From positions 1-37,180 of the forward strand of contig DATNLZ010000045.1 of assembly GCA_035602605.1 (NCBI GenBank): a stretch of DNA of 37,180 nucleotides. Direction: 5' to 3'. Every line of letters starts with the position of its first letter. Positions within the stretch are counted from its first letter, which is position 1. A program made the position numbers and the translations under genes. Below are positions 16,329 to 24,543 of the stretch, in pieces. This stretch comes from DASQHY01 sp035602605 (GTDB lineage: Bacteria; Acidobacteriota; Terriglobia; Acidiferrales; UBA7541). The notes beneath the pieces are model-generated. The model saw only the letters and a list, made by a program, of their open reading frames with translations. It was not told the origin of the DNA and made no database searches.

Positions 16329-17804
16329 ATGCCTCCTGAACACACCAAAGTCGGTTTTGTCAGCCTGGGCTGCCCCAAGAACCTTGTGGATAGCGAAGTG
16401 ATGATGGGGATTCTGGCACGCAGTGGCTACCAGATGACGGCGAACGCGGCTGATGCGGAAGTTCTTGTCGTGAACACGTGCAGCTTCATCGAGTCTGCTC
16501 AAAAAGAATCCGTTGACACGATTCTCGAAATGGCGGAATACAAAACGTTCGGTTCTGCTCGGAAGCTAATTGTGGCTGGATGCCTGGTGGAGCGCTATCG
16601 CGCGCAAATCCTGGAGCAAATTCCAGAGGTGGATGCGGTTGTCGGCACTGGGGAAGTGGAGCGAATCCTGCAAGCCGTGCAGGGCGAGTTGCGCATACTG
16701 CCGAGCGAGCCGCCGGCATTTTTGTACCATGACTTCACGCCGCGGTTTGTTACCACTCCGCGACACGCAGCCTACATCAAGATTGCCGAGGGTTGTGATC
16801 ATCCCTGCAGCTTTTGCATCATCCCGCAACTTCGCGGAAAGTTTCGGAGCCGCCGGTTTGAATCTGTGGTGCGCGAGGCGGAACAACTGGCAAGTGCCGG
16901 TGTTCGCGAGGTCACGCTGATCGGCCAGGACACAACTTCCTACGGCGAAGATCTGGGTTTGCGCGATGGTCTTGCGCTTTTGCTGGAGCGGATGGCGCGG
17001 ATCGAAGATTTGCTGTGGGTGCGTTTTCTCTATTGTTATCCGAATCGAGTGACCCCCCGGCTGCTGGAGACGATTGCCGCGCACCCGCGCCTCGCAAACT
17101 ATATGGACATGCCCCTGCAGCATGCCAGCCGAAACGTATTATCGCGGATGAAGCGCGGCTCGAGCGGCGATGCTTTCCTGAAGTTCCTAGAGAGGATTCG
17201 CTCTACGATTCCGGGCATCTTCCTGCGCACATCTTTCATTGTGGGTTTTCCAGGTGAAACCGAAGCAGATTTCGAAGAACTCTGCGATTTTGTCCGCGCA
17301 GCGAAATTTGATTGGATGGGCGTATTTGAATATTCGGACGTTGATAACGCGGCAAGTTTCGCGCTCGAAGATAAAGTAAACGGAGACGAGATCGCTGCAC
17401 GGCGCAATCGCCTGATGGCCATTCAAAAGAAAATCTCGCAGCACAAACTTCGCGGGCATGTCGGTAAGGTTTTGCTGGCGCTTGTGGAAGGGCCATCGAA
17501 GGATAACGAACTGGTATGGGAAGCCCGCCTGGAAGGAATGGCGCCTGAGATTGATGGCAAGCTGTTTCTTACTGATACTGAAACTGCGTCAGGCGCAACT
17601 GCGAAATGCGGCGACATAGTCCGCGTGGAAATCGAGAAGGCCAGTGCTTACGATCTTATCGGCCGGGTCGTTGAGATCTGTGCGACGAATTCCCGTGTCG
17701 AGACTGATTCTCCCCGTTCGGCTGCCTGGATTGAGCCATCTTTGCCTACGGCTTCGCCCGTCCAACGCATTTCCACCGGTGCACCTCTACGGATTCTTAC
17801 TTAG
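16329..17804 (+). CDS. rimO: Ribosomal protein S12 methylthiotransferase RimO
   Basis: Radical-SAM methylthiotransferase that modifies an aspartate of ribosomal protein S12. In the 491-residue protein the N-terminal MTTase domain carries cluster cysteines 15, 51 and 85 (LGCPKN, NTCSF, AGCLVE). The radical-SAM motif CDHPCSFC gives Cys156, 160 and 163. Further signatures are RFLYCYPNRV, MDMPLQHAS and FIVGFPGET. A C-terminal TRAM-like domain (about 375-455) ends at GRVVEIC. The last 35 residues or so (from TNSRVETDSP) go beyond the usual end. RimO rather than MiaB is favoured by the VSLGCPKNLVDSE opening. The ATG start gives the standard N-terminus. Confidence 0.95.
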   Translation: MPPEHTKVGFVSLGCPKNLVDSEVMMGILARSGYQMTANAADAEVLVVNTCSFIESAQKESVDTILEMAEYKTFGSARKLIVAGCLVERYRAQILEQIPEVDAVVGTGEVERILQAVQGELRILPSEPPAFLYHDFTPRFVTTPRHAAYIKIAEGCDHPCSFCIIPQLRGKFRSRRFESVVREAEQLASAGVREVTLIGQDTTSYGEDLGLRDGLALLLERMARIEDLLWVRFLYCYPNRVTPRLLETIAAHPRLANYMDMPLQHASRNVLSRMKRGSSGDAFLKFLERIRSTIPGIFLRTSFIVGFPGETEADFEELCDFVRAAKFDWMGVFEYSDVDNAASFALEDKVNGDEIAARRNRLMAIQKKISQHKLRGHVGKVLLALVEGPSKDNELVWEARLEGMAPEIDGKLFLTDTETASGATAKCGDIVRVEIEKASAYDLIGRVVEICATNSRVETDSPRSAAWIEPSLPTASPVQRISTGAPLRILT

Positions 17805-17946
17805 CGCTGCCTGTTTTCTTCGTGTGCCCCTAGAGGGAGAGGATTTCTCAACACGCGAGACGCAACATACGTTTTGTGGATGATAGCGTCAAAGCATCCC
17901 TTTGTTCGCTCGAAGCGAAAGCTCGTTAGCGCGTTATTCCCGCGAA

Positions 17947-18819
17947 TCAGTATTCTTGCAAATCGTGGTCTAATTTCATGTGGTATTTTTCCAGGCCTTC
18001 GCGGATGCGAGCAAACGCTTGATCTACAGTGTCCGCGAATTGCAACATGCCGTATTCTTCTTGGTCAATCGTGCCCCAGCGAACCATGGCGCGCCAGTTA
18101 AGAACTTCATCCCAGTACCGCCGGCCGTAAATCAAGATCAAATTGTTGCGTGGGAGCTTGCCGGTCTGCAGCAGGGTGAGCATTTCGCACAACTCATCCA
18201 TGGTACCGAAACCACCGGGGAAAACGATCAGGGCTTTGGCCAGTTGAGCGAACCACAGCTTCCGCATAAAGAAGTAATGAAAATTGAAACTGAGCTCGGG
18301 GCTGATATATGCGTTGGCAAACTGCTCGTGCGGCAGTTCGATGGAGAGTCCAATCGATTTGCCGCCAGCATCGTCGGCTCCGCGATTGGCCGCTTCCATG
18401 ATGCCAGGGCCACCACCGGAACAAACAACAAAGCGGTGAGGATGAGTACCCAGGGTCATCGCCCAGGAAGTGAGGCGCCGTGAAAGCTCGCGAGCCTCTT
18501 CGTAATACCGGGACATCTCGAGACGCGAACGAGCATCGCGCAAGCCCGCGCGGTGACGTAATTTCTGTTGCGGCGAAAAGCGGCCAATGTTCAGTTTTTT
18601 CAAAGATTGCAGCCGGTCTTGCGCGTGCTCACGCGAATGAATCCGCGCGGATCCAAACATCACGATGGTGTCGCCGATGCCTTCCTTGCGGAGTTGAACG
18701 AGGGGTTGCAGGTACTCACTGAGAATGCGCAATGGCCGGGCAGTATTGCTTTCCATGAAAACTGGATCGCGGTAACCGACTATGGGTGCATGCTGAGGTT
18801 TGCGCCGAACACGGCTCAT
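17947..18819 (-). CDS. LOG-family protein (nucleoside monophosphate phosphoribohydrolase-like)
   Basis: 290 residues from the ATG at 18817-18819, chosen because AGGAG stands 5 nt upstream; a TTG start 24 bp earlier is less likely. The Rossmann-like LOG motifs are GGGPGIMEAANRGA at 135-148 and PGGFGTMDE at 201-209, the phosphoribohydrolase signature. A long N-terminal region (1-105) makes it larger than plant-type LOG enzymes, as in the long bacterial LOG/lysine-decarboxylase-misannotated group. Characterised LOG enzymes release nucleobases (including cytokinins) from nucleoside 5'-monophosphates; the substrate here is unknown. It is convergent with rimO (142 bp without an obvious gene or strong terminator) and divergent from yacG. 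Confidence 0.86.
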   Translation of the reverse strand: MSRVRRKPQHAPIVGYRDPVFMESNTARPLRILSEYLQPLVQLRKEGIGDTIVMFGSARIHSREHAQDRLQSLKKLNIGRFSPQQKLRHRAGLRDARSRLEMSRYYEEARELSRRLTSWAMTLGTHPHRFVVCSGGGPGIMEAANRGADDAGGKSIGLSIELPHEQFANAYISPELSFNFHYFFMRKLWFAQLAKALIVFPGGFGTMDELCEMLTLLQTGKLPRNNLILIYGRRYWDEVLNWRAMVRWGTIDQEEYGMLQFADTVDQAFARIREGLEKYHMKLDHDLQEY

Positions 18820-18995
18820 GAAAGCTCCTGGATGAAGACTCAATGCGAAAAGGACATTCTAGACGCGGCGGTTCGGCAAATACCACAAGTCGATTGGGAC
18901 GCGTTGCCATCTATGCATCGCGCCCCAAATTCAAGGAGAAGCCCAATCGCTTTCGTGCGCTTGAACGAAAGCCGCGCACAACGCAAAATAGGCTC

Positions 18996-19190
18996 ATGAT
19001 TCATCGCTGCCCTATTTGTAACCGGACCACCGAATCGGAGAAGGATCCCGACTTTCCTTTTTGCAGCGACCGCTGCCGACTGCTCGATCTGGGAAACTGG
19101 GCGAGCGAGCGCTACGTCATTTCGGAGCAGGCTGTCGAAGAACCGGCATCCGAGAAATCTGAATTTAACACCGATGAACCCGAATCCTGA
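18996..19190 (+). CDS. yacG: Zinc-binding DNA gyrase inhibitor YacG
   Basis: 64-residue protein starting MIHRCPICN, at the ATG at 18996. The frame is open further upstream, but the family begins here. The zinc site is Cys5, Cys8, Cys23 and Cys27 (CPIC and FCSDRC), followed by LLDLGNWASERY, the standard YacG sequence. The acidic tail (EEPASEKSEFNTDEPES) is disordered in the family. E. coli YacG binds the GyrB C-terminus and blocks gyrase DNA binding. The end overlaps pgpA by 17 bp, so it probably leads the rightward lipid operon. Confidence 0.92.
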   Translation: MIHRCPICNRTTESEKDPDFPFCSDRCRLLDLGNWASERYVISEQAVEEPASEKSEFNTDEPES

Positions 19191-19815
19191 CTCACCCGCC
19201 AATGCTCGGTCAGGTCGCAAACCGCGCATCGCCTTGTTACTGGCTACCGGCTTTGGGCTCGGCTACATTGCAAAGGGCCCAGGCACCTGGGGTTCCCTGC
19301 TGGGCGTCGGGGTCACTCTGTACGCCACACAACTTTGGGTGTTGTTGCTCGCGATTATCCGCCACTCCGACACCGTGGCCATGCTTCCCAGGGGTCCTAC
19401 GATCGTCGCCTTCTTGCTCTCGCCTTTGCTGCTCGCAAACATTGTTGTCGCTGTCCTAGGAGTTTTTGTCGCGGGCCGCGTCGCCCGGTTCCTGAATGTA
19501 CATGACCCGCAAATCGTTGTGATTGACGAGATTTCAGGACAGTCGCTTACATTTCTTCTAAACGCAGTATTCATTGCACTGCAAACCAATGGACGCGCAA
19601 GCCAGTTAACCACTTTTTGGGGACTCGAACGGGCGCTGAACTGGAAATATTTGGTGGCGGGCTTTATACTTTTTCGGGCGTTCGATATTTGGAAGCCGTT
19701 TCCGGCGCGGCAAGCAGAGTCCTTAAACGGTGGATGGGGTATTATGGTGGATGACTGGATAGCAGCCATCTACGCTGCGATGGCTCTGTGGTTGTTCAGG
19801 TTGCTGGGCCTCTAA
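19174..19815 (+). CDS. pgpA: Phosphatidylglycerophosphatase A
   Basis: Membrane phosphatase converting phosphatidylglycerophosphate to phosphatidylglycerol. The 213-residue protein has the family motifs GLGYIAKGPGTWGS (28-41), VIDEISGQ (116-123), FRAFDIWKPFP (167-177) and GGWGIMVDDW (186-195). It is about 40 residues longer than typical PgpA. The extra length lies mainly in a hydrophobic stretch at about 50-95 that could form one more membrane segment. It overlaps yacG by 17 bp, and its TAA stop shares one base with the next ATG (TAATG). Together with plsY and gpsA downstream it forms a phospholipid-synthesis cluster. Confidence 0.94.
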   Translation: MNPNPDSPANARSGRKPRIALLLATGFGLGYIAKGPGTWGSLLGVGVTLYATQLWVLLLAIIRHSDTVAMLPRGPTIVAFLLSPLLLANIVVAVLGVFVAGRVARFLNVHDPQIVVIDEISGQSLTFLLNAVFIALQTNGRASQLTTFWGLERALNWKYLVAGFILFRAFDIWKPFPARQAESLNGGWGIMVDDWIAAIYAAMALWLFRLLGL

Positions 19816-20870
19816 TGCCTCTAGGACTGACTCCGAGCGCCAACGGCATACCACGCATCGAGCGTGTTGTACCTTCCGCCGTTATACCCGGCGGCGAAGT
19901 TGAAATTCACGGGAGCGGGTTTCAATCACGCACTAACGCGCGACCTCGCGTGCGCTTCGGCGAAGTCGAGGGCGCTCTGCTGGTGTCCGCTGATAACTTT
20001 CTGATTGCCCGCGTGCCCGATGGCGCGTTGCAGGGTTTGCTTCGTGTTGCCACCGTGCGTTCTGAGAGCACACCCTTCCCTATTTCTCTGGGTACGCAGA
20101 TTGCGGACAATCTTCATCCTGTGGCCAACCCTGCGGTCGATGCGGAAGGAAATATCTACGTAACGTTTAGCGGCCAGCGCGGGGAGAAGGTTCCGGTTTC
20201 GCTTTACAAAATTACCGCAAATTATACGGTCAAGCCGTACGTCACGGAGCTAACAAATCCCACCGGACTTGCCGTGGATCATTCGGGAGTATTGTACGTT
20301 TCTTGCCGCCACGATGGGACTGTATACCGAGTCACTCCGGACGGACGCTCGCAGCTGTGGGTGGAAGGGATGGGCGTGGCCACCGGGCTGGCGTTTGATC
20401 ACGCCGGGAATCTGTATGTGGGCGATCGCAGCGGAACCATTTTCAAGATCGGGCCAGACCGAGAAATCTTTGTATTTGCCACGCTTGAACCTTCCATAGC
20501 CGCGTACCATTTGGCGTTTCACCCGTCGGGGGATCTCTTCGTTACTGGCCCCACTACTTCGAGTTTTGACCGGGTCTATCGGATCACCCAGGGCGGCGAT
20601 GTCACGACGTATTTTCGTGGGCTCGGCAGGCCACAGGGAATCGCGTTTGATCGCTCCGGCAATCTGTTTGTTGCTGCTTCGATTAATGGGCGGCGCGGAG
20701 TGGTTCGGATCTCGCCGGAGGGTCGAGCGGAACTAACGTTGAGTGGCTCGGGGCTGGTGGGTCTCGCACTGCTTCCAACCAGTCGCGCGGTGCTTGCGAC
20801 CACCAATGCGCTCTTCACGTTAGACTGGGACGTCGTGGGTCTCCCGCTCACTGGATCACCGCAACAATGA
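19815..20870 (+). CDS. IPT/TIG domain plus NHL/SMP-30-like beta-propeller protein
   Basis: 351 residues from the ATG at 19815. An N-terminal IPT/TIG-like Ig domain (about 13-90) starts IERVVPSAVIPGGEVEIHGSGF. Five or six propeller blades follow, with repeated phrases such as GNIYVTF, TGLAVDHSGVLYVS, GLAFDHAGNLYVG and GIAFDRSGNLFVAA. No signal peptide or TM segment is visible, which is unusual for a propeller of this kind in Acidobacteriota. No catalytic SMP-30 residues can be assigned. It is joined by TAATG to pgpA and by ATGA to cinA, so it is translated as part of the operon. Function unknown; a scaffold or ligand-binding role is a guess. Confidence 0.8.
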   Translation: MPLGLTPSANGIPRIERVVPSAVIPGGEVEIHGSGFQSRTNARPRVRFGEVEGALLVSADNFLIARVPDGALQGLLRVATVRSESTPFPISLGTQIADNLHPVANPAVDAEGNIYVTFSGQRGEKVPVSLYKITANYTVKPYVTELTNPTGLAVDHSGVLYVSCRHDGTVYRVTPDGRSQLWVEGMGVATGLAFDHAGNLYVGDRSGTIFKIGPDREIFVFATLEPSIAAYHLAFHPSGDLFVTGPTTSSFDRVYRITQGGDVTTYFRGLGRPQGIAFDRSGNLFVAASINGRRGVVRISPEGRAELTLSGSGLVGLALLPTSRAVLATTNALFTLDWDVVGLPLTGSPQQ

Positions 20871-22135
20871 AGGCCGAGATTATTGCTGTTGGTTCGGAGC
20901 TGCTGACTCCGGACCGGCTCGATACAAATTCTTTATTCCTCACCGAGAAGCTCAACCGCCTGGGCATCGAGATCGTTCGCAAAACGATCGTAGGCGACGT
21001 TGGGCCGCAAGTTCACGACGCATTCCACGACGCTCTGGAGCGCGTAGACTTAGTCATTTCCATCGGGGGGTTGGGGCCTACCGAAGACGATCTAACGCGT
21101 GAAACGGTCGCTGAGCTTCTTGGTAGAAATCTTATTCGCAACGACGCCATTCTTCACGAGATTGAAGCGCGTTTCCGTAAGATTGGCCGCAACATGCCCG
21201 AAGTGAATGTGCGCCAGGCAATGGTACCCGAGGGTGCCACGGTGCTTGCTAATCCAAAAGGCACCGCGCCCGGGCTTTGGCTCGAAACCAACGGTTCCAT
21301 CGTCATTCTGCTTCCCGGCCCCCCCGGCGAGCTAACGGCGATGTTCACTCAGGAAGTCGAACCGCGGCTTGCGCGCGTTAAAAACCCGCTACGATTGTTT
21401 CACCGAGAGCTGCGCGTTGTCGGCATGGGCGAATCCGATCTTGAGCAGCGCATCTTGCCCATCTATCAACGATACAAGAAGGAAGTTCACACCACCATTC
21501 TCGCCTCGCCAGGCGAAATTCAGGTCCACTTGCGTGCCTGGTCCGCGGATCCGGCGGCCACGGAGAAGCTTTTGCGCGAAATTGTTGAGGGTTTCCAGCT
21601 CGCCCTGGGCGAAAACATTTTCTCGCTGGAGGGTGAAACGCTGGATGAAGTAGTGGCAAGGGCGCTTCAGTTAAGCCATGCCAACGTCGCTGTCGCAGAA
21701 AGCTGTACCGGGGGGTTGATCGCCGAACGGCTAACAAGCGTTGCAGGCAGCTCGAGTTATTTTCTTGGGGGAGTGGTGTGCTACAGCAACGAGTTGAAGG
21801 CCGCGTGGGCAGATGTTTCTCCGCAGCTTATCGCAGCGAAAGGCGCCGTCAGCGCCGAGGTTGCAATCGCATTGGCCGAAGGCATTCGACGCCGCGTTGG
21901 CAGTGAACTCGGAGTCGGTGTAACCGGAGTTGCCGGTCCAGCGGGCGGCTCCGAAGAAAAACCCGTGGGCACAGTACATATCGCGCTGGCCCACGGCAAC
22001 GGTACGCGTGATCGCGCTCTGCGGCTAACCGGCGACCGGGAACGTATTCGCTGGCAAGCGTCACAGTTTGCGTTGGATATGCTTCGACGCCATTTTCTCT
22101 ACACCGGGCAAAACTCGAAGGCGGCAAAGGGCTAG
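20867..22135 (+). CDS. cinA: CinA-family protein: MoCF-like domain plus PncC nicotinamide-nucleotide amidase
   Basis: 422 residues. The N-terminal MoCF/COG1058 domain has AEIIAVGSELLTPDRLDTNS at 3-22 and ISIGGLGPTEDDLTRE near 64-79. The C-terminal PncC domain (about 257-415) contains VAESCTGGLIAERLTSVAGS and GVTGVAGPAGGSEEKPVGTV. Two-domain CinA enzymes hydrolyse ADP-ribose-type pyrophosphates and deamidate NMN to NaMN in pyridine nucleotide salvage. The historical name refers to competence in Streptococcus and is not evidence of competence here. The start overlaps the upstream stop (ATGA) and the next gene follows after 6 bp. Confidence 0.95.
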   Translation: MKAEIIAVGSELLTPDRLDTNSLFLTEKLNRLGIEIVRKTIVGDVGPQVHDAFHDALERVDLVISIGGLGPTEDDLTRETVAELLGRNLIRNDAILHEIEARFRKIGRNMPEVNVRQAMVPEGATVLANPKGTAPGLWLETNGSIVILLPGPPGELTAMFTQEVEPRLARVKNPLRLFHRELRVVGMGESDLEQRILPIYQRYKKEVHTTILASPGEIQVHLRAWSADPAATEKLLREIVEGFQLALGENIFSLEGETLDEVVARALQLSHANVAVAESCTGGLIAERLTSVAGSSSYFLGGVVCYSNELKAAWADVSPQLIAAKGAVSAEVAIALAEGIRRRVGSELGVGVTGVAGPAGGSEEKPVGTVHIALAHGNGTRDRALRLTGDRERIRWQASQFALDMLRRHFLYTGQNSKAAKG

Positions 22136-22141
22136 CGGGCG

Positions 22142-22699
22142 TTGCGCATCTTCGTGGCAATGGATCTTACCGAAGACGTGCGTTGCCATGTCGCCGAGCT
22201 AATTGCTGAGCTTTCCGACGCCGCGCCGGGTGCTCGCTGGATACGACCTGAGGCGATGCACATCACGCTGAAATTCATCGGCCATATCGAAGTCGATAGG
22301 GTTGAACAAATAGAAAAAAGCCTTTCGACCGTACGCTCACAGGGTTTCGTCGAGATGAATTTTCGAGGCGTCGGCTGTTTTCCCAACGTGCGACGTCCTC
22401 GGGTGCTTTGGGCGGGCATTCAATCGTCACCGAATCTAGCTGTGCTTGCTGCGGAGATTGAAAGGCGCCTCGAACCCTTAGGAATTCCGCGTGGCGAACG
22501 CATATTTCGTCCTCATTTGACTCTGGCTCGTTTCAAGGAGACGACAATCCACAAGTCCTTCGGGAACATTCTCACCGGTCTGGCATCACGCGAATTCGGT
22601 TCAATGTCTACCGGCGAATTTCACCTCTATCAGAGTCAACTAAAGCGTGACCGCGCCGAGTACACACGTCTGGCTACTTTTGGCTTCGGTTCCCTGTGA
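22142..22699 (+). CDS. thpR: RNA 2',3'-cyclic phosphodiesterase ThpR (2H family)
   Basis: 185-residue LigT/ThpR-type 2H phosphoesterase that opens 2',3'-cyclic phosphates. The start is a TTG at 22142: the family begins MR(I/L)FVA, which this start reproduces, while the first ATG would remove that strand. The two catalytic HxT motifs are His40-Ile-Thr42 (AMHITLKFIG) and His125-Leu-Thr127 (RPHLTLARF). It sits 6 bp after cinA and 28 bp before plsY in the same operon. Confidence 0.93.
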   Translation: MRIFVAMDLTEDVRCHVAELIAELSDAAPGARWIRPEAMHITLKFIGHIEVDRVEQIEKSLSTVRSQGFVEMNFRGVGCFPNVRRPRVLWAGIQSSPNLAVLAAEIERRLEPLGIPRGERIFRPHLTLARFKETTIHKSFGNILTGLASREFGSMSTGEFHLYQSQLKRDRAEYTRLATFGFGSL

Positions 22700-22727
22700 A
22701 ATCGCTTACGTGTAAAATCGAGCGTTT

Positions 22728-23360
22728 ATGACCTATCCTGATCTAATCACCGGTTCTTTGCTCTGCCTGCTGGCTTATCTGCTGGGGACAATTCCATTTG
22801 GGCTGTTGATCACCAAGTTTCGTGGAGGCGGCGATATCCGATCAGCAGGCAGCGGCAACATTGGAGCCGCGAACGTTACCCGGGTTATCGGGGTTGGCGC
22901 CGGGGTAGTGACGCTTTTGCTGGACGTTGCGAAAGGATATTTCGCAGTGTGGCTTGTAGCACACTATTCAAACGAGAATGTTGAGTGGATGGCGATTGCC
23001 GCACTCGCAGCTATTGCGGGTCACATTTTCCCCCTATGGCTTGGCTTTCGCGGCGGCAAAGGAGTGGCCACCGCGGCGGGCGCTTTCTTGCTCATTTGCC
23101 CCACGGCCGTTGTCGTCGCGGGACTGGTGTTTCTGCTCGTGTTCCTATTCTGGCGCTACGTTTCGCTGGCGTCGATTTCGGCGGCAGCCTCGCTGCCTCT
23201 GTTGGTGTACCTGCTCTATGCGCCGGGCCTCGCGCCACCGCACCTCGTCTCGATCGGGGTCGCGTTCGCCGCTGTGGTGATCATTTTTCGTCACCGCAAG
23301 AATATCGAGCGGCTCATCAACGGCACGGAAACCCGCCTAGGATTTCGGCACGATTCATGA
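22728..23360 (+). CDS. plsY: Acyl-phosphate--glycerol-3-phosphate acyltransferase PlsY
   Basis: Membrane enzyme that acylates glycerol-3-phosphate from acyl-phosphate, the first step of phosphatidate synthesis. The 210-residue protein has five or so hydrophobic segments. The PlsY motifs are GSGNIGAANVTR (41-52), GFRGGKGVAT (106-115) and, at the end, RHRKNIERLINGTE. It is followed after 3 bp by gpsA, which makes its substrate, a common functional pairing. Confidence 0.96.
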   Translation: MTYPDLITGSLLCLLAYLLGTIPFGLLITKFRGGGDIRSAGSGNIGAANVTRVIGVGAGVVTLLLDVAKGYFAVWLVAHYSNENVEWMAIAALAAIAGHIFPLWLGFRGGKGVATAAGAFLLICPTAVVVAGLVFLLVFLFWRYVSLASISAAASLPLLVYLLYAPGLAPPHLVSIGVAFAAVVIIFRHRKNIERLINGTETRLGFRHDS

Positions 23361-23363
23361 CCC

Positions 23364-24368
23364 ATGAAGAGGATCGCGATTCTCGGCGGCGGAAGCTGGG
23401 GCACGGCGCTTGCGCTGGTTCTCTCGCGCAGCCGTGCGCGCCATACGTTCACGCTTTGGGTACATGATCATGGGCTCTGTGAACGATTGCGGCAGACTCG
23501 CCGGAACGACGCGTATCTACCCGGCTTCGAACTTCCCGCGGAAATTGGAATCACTCACGATATGCGAACAGCATGCACTGGTGCTGACATCATTCTTGGC
23601 GTCGTTCCGGCAGCCCACGCACGCACCGTGTATTCCGAGATGCTTCCTTACAGTACTAGCACTATGGTATTCGTAAGCGCCACCAAGGGCCTAGAGCCCG
23701 GCTCGCACGCGCGCATGAGCGAAGTCATCGCTCAGGTCGTGACACAACGCTTCCTTCCACGCGTTGCCGCCCTTTCCGGCCCTTCGTTTGCCAATGAGGT
23801 CGCCCGAGGAGATCCTACGGCGGTAGTCATTGCGTCATCGGACCCGGACTTGGCAGCGGCTATACGGGAAGAATTCTCCGGACCAACGTTCCGCCTTTAC
23901 AGTAATAACGACCTTGTGGGCGTGGAGCTCGGCGGGGCCCTGAAAAACGTAATCGCGCTGGCCGCCGGCATATGTCACGGGCTTGGCTTGGGAGCCAACG
24001 CCCTGGCTGCACTTATCACCCGAGGGCTCGCCGAAATCACCCGCCTCGCTGTTGCTGCAGGCGGACGATTGGAAACCCTCCCCGGGCTGGCCGGTATGGG
24101 CGATCTGGTCCTGACCTGCACAGGCGAGCTAAGCCGCAACCGCGCTGTAGGCATTGAGTTGGGTAAAGGTCGAAGCCTTGCGGAGATACTCGCAAACATG
24201 CGGATGGTAGCTGAGGGCGTAAGTACCACCGCTGCCGCGCTGGAGTTAGCGCACGCAGCTGGAGTTGAAATGCCTATCACTGAGCAAGTGAATGCTGTGC
24301 TTCGCGGGGGTCGAGCACCTGGCGACGCGATTCGCGAGATGATGGAGCGGCCACTCCGCCAGGAATGA
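23364..24368 (+). CDS. gpsA: NAD(P)-dependent glycerol-3-phosphate dehydrogenase GpsA
   Basis: Reduces dihydroxyacetone phosphate to sn-glycerol-3-phosphate for lipid synthesis. The 334-residue protein has an N-terminal dinucleotide-binding motif ILGGGSWGTALA (6-17), then SATKGLEPGS (105-114), LSGPSFANEVARG (137-149) and the catalytic-lysine region ELGGALKNVIALAAG (188-202, Lys194). A GMGDLVLTCTG stretch and the C-terminal helical domain complete it. It is 3 bp downstream of plsY, with a normal start and length. Confidence 0.97.
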   Translation: MKRIAILGGGSWGTALALVLSRSRARHTFTLWVHDHGLCERLRQTRRNDAYLPGFELPAEIGITHDMRTACTGADIILGVVPAAHARTVYSEMLPYSTSTMVFVSATKGLEPGSHARMSEVIAQVVTQRFLPRVAALSGPSFANEVARGDPTAVVIASSDPDLAAAIREEFSGPTFRLYSNNDLVGVELGGALKNVIALAAGICHGLGLGANALAALITRGLAEITRLAVAAGGRLETLPGLAGMGDLVLTCTGELSRNRAVGIELGKGRSLAEILANMRMVAEGVSTTAAALELAHAAGVEMPITEQVNAVLRGGRAPGDAIREMMERPLRQE

Positions 24369-24543
24369 ATCCTTCATACCTGCCTCCAGCGCTTTGTTCT
24401 AACGCCGCAACGAGCACCGCCCTTCGCGACTTAAGGAGAGCAGGGCCGCAGTGCGGCGGGCTTGCCATTGGCGTATCGGCTAACGCCACTGTTCTCTGTT
24501 CTTCCACATTTGTAGAACGTTTCCTAGAATTGAAGTCTGATCT

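Noticed and set aside
15492..16502. 336-codon open frame on the minus strand across mutY and rimO starts
   Set aside because: It lies antisense to two genes with full catalytic motifs, has no recognisable domain, and is the kind of long shadow frame expected in this base composition.
17805..17946. Bidirectional terminator between rimO and the LOG gene
   Set aside because: Short complementary stretches exist, but no stable stem followed by a T-run on either strand.
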